From Sphingomonas sp. SUN019 (GTDB lineage Bacteria; Pseudomonadota; Alphaproteobacteria; Sphingomonadales; Sphingomonadaceae): DNA of 64,000 nt. Positions 45,573 to 53,201 of the stretch are shown one piece after another (positions within the stretch are counted from its first letter, which is position 1; each line of letters starts with the position of its first letter). The notes below the pieces were generated by a model. That model was not told where the DNA came from and made no database searches. It saw nothing but the letters and a program-made list of their open reading frames with translations. The stretch covers positions 3,067,501 through 3,131,500 of the forward strand of contig NZ_CP096971.1 of assembly GCF_024758705.1 (NCBI RefSeq), in the 5' to 3' direction. Position numbers and translations under genes: made by a program.

Positions 45573-46312
45573 GCCGATGGCCCCGGTCCCGGCACCGTCA
45601 GCGAGATCGACCCGAGCAGCCGACCGCTCCCCGCGTCGTGGACGGTGCCCGAATAGACGCCGGGCGGTTGATCGGGCGGCACCGGGGCCAGCAGCGCGGG
45701 TGCGCCCGTATCGGGGTCAGCCCCCAGCCGCACCCCGGTGATCGCCGCGGTCTCGGCCGGGTTGTTCAACTGCCGCAGCGGCGTGACCTGCGGCGGCCCG
45801 GTCAGGCCCGTCAGCGGTTCGATCAGCGCCTCGCCGATGGCGGACGGATGTCCGATCACGCGCACCGTCACGCCGCCGCCGCCGGGCTGCTGACCCGGCC
45901 GCGACGGATCGGATGGCGGCGTGCGGGACCGCACCGCATCGCGCAACCGCGGATCGTCCAGCACGGCGGCGACTAGATCGAACCAGGTTCCGCCCAGATC
46001 GCGCGCCAGATCGAGCACGCGCCGCCCGAGAATCTGCACATCGTCGGTCGCGTCGCCCAGATTATAGTCGTGCGCCCGAAATCGATCCGCCGCCATCCGG
46101 CCGTGGCGCAGATTCTCCTCGATCACCTGATACCCCAGCCGCACCGCGTCCGCGACGACGTCTGGCACCTCCTTAGCGCCGGTGTCGGCGAACGTCTGAT
46201 TTGCGTCGGCACCAGTGTCACGCGCGCGGCTGCCGGGCGAACGGTCTGGCCCGTCGCGGTCTGGCGCAGCGCGTCGCTGCCGTGGTTGGTATGGTGGTGG
46301 TTTCGGATCCAT
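45569..46312 (-). CDS. Unknown two-part protein of the isoprenoid cluster
   Basis: 247 residues from ATG at 46312 with AGAGG eight bases upstream. The first 45 residues are disordered, rich in Pro, Arg and Asp. Residues about 50-125 are helical (FADTGAKEVPDVVADAVRLG, then RMAADRFRAHDYN) and end in a DLARDLGGTWFDLVAAVLDD segment that recalls phasin-like helical proteins. The C-terminal half is beta-rich (GVTVRVIGHPSAIGEALIEP, PPGVYSGTVHDAGSGRLLGS). No signal peptide. I do not recognise the family. Stop overlaps the start of the polyprenyl synthetase gene. Confidence 0.6.
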   Translation of the reverse strand: MDPKPPPYQPRQRRAAPDRDGPDRSPGSRARDTGADANQTFADTGAKEVPDVVADAVRLGYQVIEENLRHGRMAADRFRAHDYNLGDATDDVQILGRRVLDLARDLGGTWFDLVAAVLDDPRLRDAVRSRTPPSDPSRPGQQPGGGGVTVRVIGHPSAIGEALIEPLTGLTGPPQVTPLRQLNNPAETAAITGVRLGADPDTGAPALLAPVPPDQPPGVYSGTVHDAGSGRLLGSISLTVPGPGPSA

Positions 46313-46335
46313 GATGCTTGCACCTCTTCGCAGGT

Positions 46336-48441
46336 TCAGGGGTGATCGAAGCCCGTGATGGCCTCCAGCGGTGGCGATCCGGACAAGGCGTGCGCGGCGA
46401 GCATCCCCGACATCACCGCGGATTCCGTGCATCCGGTGTTGAGGCCGTTCGCGGTCCAGTCTCCCGCGACGGTCAGATTGTCGTAATCGAGCGCGAGCGG
46501 CGAGATGCGCCAACGCGTCGCGCCGGGCAGGCAGAGCGTGTAGCGGTCGCTGGGGACGACATTCGCACGCCAGTAGAAATTGTCGCTCTCGGCCCGATCC
46601 TTGCTGCCGGATATATCGCGCCACAGCGCGCCGTCATTTCGCAACCCCGGCCACAGATCCGACGCGGGCCCGTCGAGGAATCGCACCGCGGATTCGCGCA
46701 CCGCGTCCCGCGCCGCGCGTTCGAACCCGCGTCCCTTCGACTGGCCGGGCCGGTCCGCCAGCACGCCGCAGAAATAGACCGCTGAGCCCGGCGGTTCGCG
46801 ACCGGCTTCGCGCCATCCTTCTTCGGGAATGATGTGGCGCATGTCGCACCACGTATCGAACGGCTTGGCGAAGGCCGACGCGATCGGCACGTCGGAGTTC
46901 CAGCCCAGGGTGGCGAGGTCGTCGCGCAGCCAGATCTGGAACGACTGCGTGGCGACGGTCTTGACGCGGCCGACCATCGCCCGCCATCGCGGGTTATGCT
47001 GCAGGATCGCGCCCGCGACATCAGGCAACGCCGCGACGCCGACCGCGAGCACGACGAAATCAAAATCGCGGCCGACCGTCAGATCGATCTTCGCGACGGG
47101 TTCGCCGCGTTCGTGCGATTCCAGATCGACGCAATCGAGCCCCTCTCTCCGCTGCAACGAATCCCAGCGCGGCTCGGCCGGCCAGCATGGCCGCCCGGCG
47201 ACCTTGATGAGCGGATCGTAGTCGGAGCGTTCGCCGATCAACGCAGCCTGCGCATCGAAATGCAGCGCGCTGACATGATCCTGTGATTCCGCCAGCGCGA
47301 CATGGGTCAGGCGGTGGAAGAAGCGGAATTCCACGCCGCGGCGGCGCAGGCATTCGTAAAGCGGCGCGAACACCACGTCGCCCATCCCGGCGCGCATCCG
47401 CCAGAACAATGCGCCGCGATAGCCGAAGAACATCCGCACCGTACCGCGCAGCGCCGCCCCCGCGGCGATCCGCGGACGCGCGGCGTCGCCATCCTCATAC
47501 GCCATCGCCAGATCGTACATCCCCTGCACGAACGGCGACTGCACCGCCGCCTCCGACGCGCCATTCGCGCGAAGCCAGTCGCGGCAATCCCAATCGTCGA
47601 GCGAATCGAGACCCTCGGGATGACCGATCAGGCGGTGACGGACGGTGCCGACCAGAGACGCCATGACCAGTTCCGCAACCAGACAGATGTGGCGATCGGG
47701 ATGATCGGCGAGAAAGCGCTTCTCGGTCCAGCCGCGCAGCGCCTTCGCGGTCTGTTCGGCGATGTCCAACAGGGCGTTTTGTTCGGCCCCGCGCGCGGTT
47801 TTTTCGAGACCCGCGCCGAGCAGCAACAACGACTGCGTCAGGAAGGTGGAGCCGAGCAGCAACCCGCGGTCCAGCATCGTGTGCACCGAGGCGGGCCAGT
47901 CGTCGCCCGGTTCGGGCTGCGCGCCCAGCGGCTCCGCTGCGGTGTCGAGCAGCAACGTGCGCAACATCGCCAGCGCCCCCGCGACATAGCCCCGCATCGG
48001 GTCTTCGGGCGGATCGTGATCGGGGTCGCCGGGCAGGCCGGGCCGGGGCGGAAAGCGGCCGCGCCACAGTCGCCATCCCGCCGCGGCGTCGGGCGCGAAC
48101 ACGCCGATATCGGGCTCAGGCAGAAACGCCTCGCGCCAGTCGCCATAGGGCGAACCGAGCGGATGCGCGGCGAGTTCGTCATATGCCTCGCGGATCAGGC
48201 GGAACGCGTTCTCGTAGAATCCCAGCCAGACGTGTAGGCCGTGTTCCTCGATCCGCCCGGCGACCCCGCGCCCCGACGCGCCTTTCCCGCCAAGCCGCCA
48301 CCCCTGTTGATAGATGGTGATCCGGTGGCGGCCCTTATGGATTGGGCGGGACAGTTCGAACGCGGCGCTAAGCCCGGCGCATCCTCCCCCGACGATGGCG
48401 ATCTGGACGGGCCGATCGTCCGGGTCGCCCTGCGCGGTCAC
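46336..48441 (-). CDS. FAD-dependent amine-oxidase-fold oxidoreductase (phytoene-desaturase/HpnE-like)
   Basis: 701 residues. FAD-binding motif IAIVGGGCAGLSAAFEL (14-30), the following GWRLGGKGASGRG and IEEHGLHVWLGFYENAFRL segment, and the C-terminal flavin motif TVAGDWTANGLNTGCTESAV place it with phytoene desaturases, zeta-carotene desaturases and hydroxysqualene dehydroxylases. It is longer than those enzymes because of helical inserts between about 110 and 330. Likely oxidises a polyprenyl or carotenoid-like hydrocarbon made by the downstream synthetase. Starts four bases after the stop of the SARP-like regulator gene. Confidence 0.82.
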   Translation of the reverse strand: MTAQGDPDDRPVQIAIVGGGCAGLSAAFELSRPIHKGRHRITIYQQGWRLGGKGASGRGVAGRIEEHGLHVWLGFYENAFRLIREAYDELAAHPLGSPYGDWREAFLPEPDIGVFAPDAAAGWRLWRGRFPPRPGLPGDPDHDPPEDPMRGYVAGALAMLRTLLLDTAAEPLGAQPEPGDDWPASVHTMLDRGLLLGSTFLTQSLLLLGAGLEKTARGAEQNALLDIAEQTAKALRGWTEKRFLADHPDRHICLVAELVMASLVGTVRHRLIGHPEGLDSLDDWDCRDWLRANGASEAAVQSPFVQGMYDLAMAYEDGDAARPRIAAGAALRGTVRMFFGYRGALFWRMRAGMGDVVFAPLYECLRRRGVEFRFFHRLTHVALAESQDHVSALHFDAQAALIGERSDYDPLIKVAGRPCWPAEPRWDSLQRREGLDCVDLESHERGEPVAKIDLTVGRDFDFVVLAVGVAALPDVAGAILQHNPRWRAMVGRVKTVATQSFQIWLRDDLATLGWNSDVPIASAFAKPFDTWCDMRHIIPEEGWREAGREPPGSAVYFCGVLADRPGQSKGRGFERAARDAVRESAVRFLDGPASDLWPGLRNDGALWRDISGSKDRAESDNFYWRANVVPSDRYTLCLPGATRWRISPLALDYDNLTVAGDWTANGLNTGCTESAVMSGMLAAHALSGSPPLEAITGFDHP

Positions 48442-48445
48442 CGCG

Positions 48446-50479
48446 TCAGGACTCTATCGCCATCGAAAGATGCGCAGATGAGTCGTCGGGTTCGTCACCT
48501 GTCAGCAGCGCCAGGGCGTCGAGCAGTCGCGCTTGCTGCCGCGGTATGGGGAATACGATCGGGTCGCGAGAAACCCGCCCTCGCGCGCGCGCCAGCGCGC
48601 GCTCCGCCTCGTCGATCCGCCCCAGGCGCGCCAGCGACGCCGCCAGCACGAATTGCGCGGGCACGTAATCGGGGACGAGCGTGACGATCTCGCGCTGCAC
48701 GACCTCCGCCTCGGCGAAACGGTCCATCAGGAACAGGCAATTGCCGATCCCGGTGAGCTGGAACGGCCGATACGTCGATCGCGGATCGAGCCGTCGCGCC
48801 TTTTCGAAGCGATCGAGCGCCACGTCGGGCCGGTCGGACAGCAGCTCCAGCCATCCCGCCCAGAACAGGGTGAACGCCTTTTCCGGGTTCAATTCCAGCG
48901 CGCGGTCGAGCAACCGCCTGGCCTCCAACAGATTGCCGCTAATGTTCAGGATTGCGCCGGCCGTCACCGGCAACGCCATCAGATCGTCGCGCCCCAGCCG
49001 CGCGGCGCGTTCGATATACGCTTCCGCCTTCGCGCGCGATTGCGCCGGATCGTCCGACCATTGGTTCATGAACAGCGCGGCGTGGCAGAAGCCCGCGGTC
49101 GCCGCCGCCCACGCATAGTCGGGGTCGAGCGTCGCGGCCTCCTCGGCCAGCGCCAGCGCCGCCTCCATCGACTCGCGGTCATAATTGTTGAGCTTGGCGT
49201 TGGCGCGCAGATTCAGGTCGTAAGCGGTCGCCGTCGATCCCTGCGGCGACGCGGCGCGCTGCATCTCCGCCTCGGTGATGGTCGAATCAATGACGCTGGC
49301 GACCTGCGACGCGACGCGATCCTGCAGGTCGAGCAGGTCGGAGAGCTCGCCATCGAAGCCGTCGCCCCAGATCTGCTGCCCGCGCGGCGCATCGATCACC
49401 CTGATCGTGATCCGGACGTGTCCGCCCGCATGGCGCACGCTGCCTTCCAGCAGATAGCGCACGCCCAGTTCGGCCGCGATCGCCTGTACCGGTTTCGCAT
49501 TGTTGTCCGGCGTCAGACTGGACCGGCCAGCGACGACGAACAGCGACGAAAAGCGCGACAGCGCGAGGCTGATCTCCTCCGCCAGCCCGCCTGCGAACGA
49601 CTGGCCAGCGGCCTCGTCGGACAGATCGACCAGCGGCATGATGGCGATCGACGGCTTGGCGGGCAGCTCCGGCCGGGGGTCTGGGTCAGGCAGCGGCGCG
49701 GCGCCGACCACCGTCGCTTCGAACAGCGGACCGTCCAGCGCGTCGGCGATCGCTTCGCCCGGCGGCGGCAGGCCGTCGCGGGCGAGTGCGGCGGCCAGCG
49801 CACGCGCGCGGCGTTGCGCCGCGGCGGGCGCGGCGCGGAGGCGTTCGGCGCGGATCGCCAGCGCCGCCACGCGCTCGTCCAGCGGATCGCGCGCCAACCA
49901 TGCGTCGGCGAGGCCCAGCGCGGTCGTCCAGTCGCTGTCGCCGATTGCGCCCGCCACCGCCGCCGTTGCCGCCTCGCCCAGTTTCCGGTCGAGCGCCGCG
50001 CGCGTCATCAGCGCCCAGTCGTCGAACACGTCGCCGATATGCAGACCATCCAGCAGCGGCACTGGCCCGATCGCAGTCAGCGCGTCCAGCAAGGCGCGCG
50101 CGTCCCCCGCCGTCAGCGCGGTGGCGAGCGCAGCATGGTCGCAAGCGTGCGATTCCGGTTCGATCCAGATCCATTCGCGGTCGGACCCGACGATCTCGTT
50201 TGCCGCACCGCGCAGCTCGGCCAGGCATTGCCGCAGGCTGGCGCGGGCCTGGGCGTCCGCGCGATCGGGCCAGAGCAGCCCGCACAGCCGCTCTCGGGTG
50301 GCGCGGTGGCCTCCATCCAGCGCCAGATACGCGAGGATCGCCCGGCTGCGCCGCCCGAGCGCCACGGGCAGTTCGTCGCGAAAGAGCGCAGGGTCGCCGA
50401 ACAGCCGGAGATGGATATGCGCGGCCGGACCGCGCTGAGGCGCGGTCGCCAGTACGGAATTTGGACGAGCTCCGCCCAT
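48446..50479 (-). CDS. SARP-like regulator with TolB-like domain and TPRs
   Basis: 677 residues. Residues about 22-95: winged helix of the SARP/OmpR type (HIHLRLFGDPALF, LGRRSRAILAYLALDGGHRA); about 95-240: bacterial transcriptional activation domain; about 270-400: the beta domain found in many TPR-containing adenylate cyclase relatives (PSIAIMPLVDLSDEAAGQSF, then GVRYLLEGSVRHAGGHVRIT); then six or so TPRs. Probably a cytoplasmic activator that senses a ligand or protein through its TPRs. As first gene of the cluster it likely regulates the downstream biosynthetic genes. Confidence 0.85.
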   Translation of the reverse strand: MGGARPNSVLATAPQRGPAAHIHLRLFGDPALFRDELPVALGRRSRAILAYLALDGGHRATRERLCGLLWPDRADAQARASLRQCLAELRGAANEIVGSDREWIWIEPESHACDHAALATALTAGDARALLDALTAIGPVPLLDGLHIGDVFDDWALMTRAALDRKLGEAATAAVAGAIGDSDWTTALGLADAWLARDPLDERVAALAIRAERLRAAPAAAQRRARALAAALARDGLPPPGEAIADALDGPLFEATVVGAAPLPDPDPRPELPAKPSIAIMPLVDLSDEAAGQSFAGGLAEEISLALSRFSSLFVVAGRSSLTPDNNAKPVQAIAAELGVRYLLEGSVRHAGGHVRITIRVIDAPRGQQIWGDGFDGELSDLLDLQDRVASQVASVIDSTITEAEMQRAASPQGSTATAYDLNLRANAKLNNYDRESMEAALALAEEAATLDPDYAWAAATAGFCHAALFMNQWSDDPAQSRAKAEAYIERAARLGRDDLMALPVTAGAILNISGNLLEARRLLDRALELNPEKAFTLFWAGWLELLSDRPDVALDRFEKARRLDPRSTYRPFQLTGIGNCLFLMDRFAEAEVVQREIVTLVPDYVPAQFVLAASLARLGRIDEAERALARARGRVSRDPIVFPIPRQQARLLDALALLTGDEPDDSSAHLSMAIES

Positions 50480-50622
50480 CGTTCACCCCCGCCGAGATGC
50501 GCCGCGCCGCGCCGCGATCACGTCGCGCGGGCACCAGGACGCCCTTGCCGATTATCAGATGAGTCCCGGTCGGACAAGAGATCGGCCGGTTTCGATCGAT
50601 CGGATCGACTGAAAGTACACGA

Positions 50623-50742
50623 TTATTCGGGGTAGAGCGGGATGACCTTAGGTACAGGGCGCAGCTTCCCTTCGCCGCCGACGAAGAACTGGATCGGCTG
50701 ATCTTCCAACCATTTACGCGCAACACCGCGCTTTTTACGCAC
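50623..50742 (-). CDS. Possible 39-residue basic small protein
   Basis: From a GTG at 50742 to TAA at 50623 the minus strand encodes 39 residues with a protein-like composition, MRKKRGVARKWLEDQPIQFF then VGGEGKLRPVPKVIPLYPE. The frame opens just after a stop at 50755-50757 and has no strong ribosome site, so it might be the remnant of a longer gene or chance. It sits upstream of the SARP-like gene. Weak support only. Confidence 0.3.
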   Translation of the reverse strand: MRKKRGVARKWLEDQPIQFFVGGEGKLRPVPKVIPLYPE

Positions 50743-50858
50743 GGCCCGATCTTTTCACGATCATTTCACGCTTGGTCCACGCCAGCGCTCACGCACCCGG
50801 GCGCAAAAGGAAGTTGTCCGATGAGCAACGTCGGAAACGAAACCAGCGGGAGAATGAA

Positions 50859-51326
50859 ATGAAACAGATTGTTATCGGCCTGATGAGCGGACTGGTCACC
50901 GCGACGTTGCTGTTCGCCAGCACGTCCGTGAATGCCAGCACGGACCCGCTCCAGGGTTGGGTGCAGGCCGCCAACAAGAAGATCGAAGGCCGGATGGTCT
51001 ATCCGTCCAACGGCGAAAGCGGGGTCGTCGTCGCGACGTTCCAGCGCGGCCAGGATGGGCGGCCCACCGCGATCACGATCCGGTCGGCCAGTCCGGCGAT
51101 GGCGCGGGCCGCGCGGCTCACGCTCAACCGGGTGCGCGATCTTGCGCCGCTGCCCGCGGGATACGACGGAAAACGTATCCGCATGCAGATGCTGATCGGG
51201 GATCCGACCGACGCCGCCGATTATTACGCCCAGCGCAAGCAGTTGCTGGCGGCGGCGGAGCAGAACAACGTGCAGCTCGCGGCGAAGCTGCAACCGGTGC
51301 AGGTCGCGGCCACCCAGCCGCGGTAA
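50859..51326 (+). CDS. Periplasmic TonB-C-like protein
   Basis: 155 residues from ATG at 50859 (GGGAG upstream). Signal peptide 1-30 (MKQIVIGLMSGLVTATLLFA then STSVNA). The middle, VVVATFQRGQDGRPTAITIR then ASPAMARAARLTLNRVR, follows the beta-alpha-beta pattern of the TonB C-terminal domain but without the TonB membrane anchor and proline rod. A Gln/Ala-rich helix closes the protein. Proteins of this kind in sphingomonads are small secreted TonB-like domains of unknown role. Two TTTCACG copies lie upstream (50754-50770) and could be part of an operator. Confidence 0.65.
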   Translation: MKQIVIGLMSGLVTATLLFASTSVNASTDPLQGWVQAANKKIEGRMVYPSNGESGVVVATFQRGQDGRPTAITIRSASPAMARAARLTLNRVRDLAPLPAGYDGKRIRMQMLIGDPTDAADYYAQRKQLLAAAEQNNVQLAAKLQPVQVAATQPR

Positions 51327-51444
51327 CGAATGCCGGACGCTCCAAGGGGGCGGGCGGGGGTGGCGATGCCGCCCCCGCCTTGCCGCGTGGCTCCTTCATG
51401 CTGCGGGCCGAGCGTGATACCCTCGTCGGCAACAGGTGGCCGGT

Positions 51445-52215
51445 ATGAACGACGCGACTTTCGAAACCCGACGCCGACGTCTGCTTCGTCGCACCCTGTT
51501 CGCCTTCCTCGCATTGTTGTTGCTGATCGTCACAGTAGGCGCGATCATCATCGGCCCGTTGCTGTTCGCGCCGAACAATTATGCGGGTGTGCCGTCGATC
51601 GAGCGACGCGCGGACTATCGTTCGCCCGCGCTGATGAAGGCGGCGTGGACCCTGCCGGTCGCGCGGACCTACGCCCGCAACCGCTTCGAATTTCAGGACA
51701 ACCCCAGCTTCTGCGGGCCAACCAGCGTCGCCAATCTGCTGCATTCGATCGGTATTCCGCTTTCGCAGCATTCGGTGATCGACGGAACGCCATATGATCC
51801 GTGGTTCGGCGTGTTGATCGGCGGGATGACGCTGGACGATCTCGCGCGGCTACTGGCGATGCGGACGAAGGCGCGGGTTCAGGTGGTGCGCGACCCGACG
51901 CTGGCGCAGTTCCGCGCGCTGATGACGGTAGCGAACGATCCGCGGCGGCGGATGATCGTCAACTTCCACCGCGGCCCCATGTTCGGGCGCGGGCATGGGC
52001 ATTTCTCACCGGTACTGGGTTTCCTTGCGGACCGCGATCTGGTGCTGGTGGGGGATGTGAACGCCGACTACGGGCCGTATCTGACGCCGGTCGACCGGCT
52101 GTGGCGCGCAACCGATACCATCGACGATGCGACAGGCAAGGAGCGCGGGCTGATTGTCGCCGATGTGAGCGCCCCGAAAACTGCCGGACTCTACCCGCCG
52201 AGAATGCGGCGGTAG
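51445..52215 (+). CDS. Membrane-anchored phytochelatin-synthase-like cysteine protease fold protein
   Basis: 256 residues from ATG at 51445 (CAGGTGG upstream). A membrane helix at about 18-41 anchors it with the catalytic part outside. The papain-like triad of phytochelatin synthases is recognisable: Cys90 (FQDNPSFCGPTSVANLL), His186 (GHGHFSPVLGF), Asp204 (VGDVNADYGPYLTPVDRLW). Bacterial homologues mainly hydrolyse glutathione to gamma-Glu-Cys and do not always make phytochelatins. Plausible roles: periplasmic glutathione turnover or metal binding. Overlaps the convergent GT4 gene by 25 bases. Confidence 0.78.
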   Translation: MNDATFETRRRRLLRRTLFAFLALLLLIVTVGAIIIGPLLFAPNNYAGVPSIERRADYRSPALMKAAWTLPVARTYARNRFEFQDNPSFCGPTSVANLLHSIGIPLSQHSVIDGTPYDPWFGVLIGGMTLDDLARLLAMRTKARVQVVRDPTLAQFRALMTVANDPRRRMIVNFHRGPMFGRGHGHFSPVLGFLADRDLVLVGDVNADYGPYLTPVDRLWRATDTIDDATGKERGLIVADVSAPKTAGLYPPRMRR

Positions 52216-53201
52216 AGCGCGAGATAATCGTCGGCCATCCGGTCGACGGTGAAGCGGTCCGCCACCGCGCGGCGGACCGTAGCGCGATCGATGTCATCGA
52301 TGCGAGTGATCGCGGCGACTGCTTCCGCGGGCGTGTCGACCAGGAAGCCCGTGACGCCGTGGTCGATCAATTCGGGCATCGATCCGCGCCGCGTCGCGAT
52401 CACCGGCGTGCCGCACGCCATCGCCTCGATCACCGAAAGCCCGAATGGCTCGTCGAAATTGATCAGGTGGAGCAACGCGCGCGCATTACCGAGCGCGCGC
52501 ACTCTGTCAGCCCCGCCGACGACGCCGTGGTAGCTGATCGTCGTCCCGTCATGGACGGGCGCGACCTCGCGGTCGTGATAGCCCGCATCCTGCACGATGC
52601 CGTACATATGGAGATGACGGCCGCTCGCGCGCGCCGCAGCGATCGCTTCCGCCGCGCCCTTGTCGGGATGGATGCGGCCGAAGAACAAAAGGTCTTCGCT
52701 GCCGTGCGCATCGAACGGGAAGTCGTCGATCGGAATGCCGTGATGGATCGTCGCGGCGTAGCGGAGCGCGGGGTGGCGATCGGCCGCACTGATCGCGACG
52801 TAATGCACCCGGTCCTGAAACGGCGCGTACATCGGCATGATCCGGTCGGACGAGAAGCCGTGGATCGTCGTGACGATCGGCGTGTCGGTCAGCGGTGCGA
52901 AGGCGTGCGCCGGAAAATCGGCCTGGTTGTGGATCAGGTCGAAGCGGTCGGCGCGCTCGAACAGATACGACAGATGGCGAAATTCCCAGACCTTCGCGTC
53001 GATTGACGGATCTTCGGAATAGGGCGCGGGAACCACACCATCCAGCGTGCCTGCCGTGATGCTGTCGAGCGTCGCGAACAGCGTAACGTCGACTCCGCGC
53101 GCGACCAGCGCCTCGGTGAGCAGGCTGGTGACGAGTTCCCACGGGCCATAGTGCCGCGGCGGCGTGCGCCAGGCGATCGGGGCGAGCATCGCGATCTTCA
53201 T
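52191..53201 (-). CDS. Glycosyltransferase family 4 protein
   Basis: 336 residues, GT-B fold. N-terminal Rossmann start MKIAMLAPIAWRTPPRHYGP; the C-terminal half has LLFFGRIHPDKGAAEAIAAA (nucleotide-sugar domain start) and INFDEPFGLSVIEAMACGTP with the EX7E-type motif. Retaining transferase using an NDP-sugar donor. It follows the GH13 gene with a 4-base overlap, so it belongs to the carbohydrate operon; the acceptor is unknown. Confidence 0.9.
   Translation of the reverse strand: MKIAMLAPIAWRTPPRHYGPWELVTSLLTEALVARGVDVTLFATLDSITAGTLDGVVPAPYSEDPSIDAKVWEFRHLSYLFERADRFDLIHNQADFPAHAFAPLTDTPIVTTIHGFSSDRIMPMYAPFQDRVHYVAISAADRHPALRYAATIHHGIPIDDFPFDAHGSEDLLFFGRIHPDKGAAEAIAAARASGRHLHMYGIVQDAGYHDREVAPVHDGTTISYHGVVGGADRVRALGNARALLHLINFDEPFGLSVIEAMACGTPVIATRRGSMPELIDHGVTGFLVDTPAEAVAAITRIDDIDRATVRRAVADRFTVDRMADDYLALYRRILGG

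Noticed and set aside
48533..50635. 700-codon plus-strand frame opposite the SARP-like regulator
   Set aside because: Antisense shadow; no ribosome site and no recognisable domain, while the minus-strand frame has clear domains.
39256..51000. Genomic island with integrase or tRNA attachment site
   Set aside because: No integrase, transposase, tRNA or direct-repeat ends were seen, and base composition is like the rest of the window.
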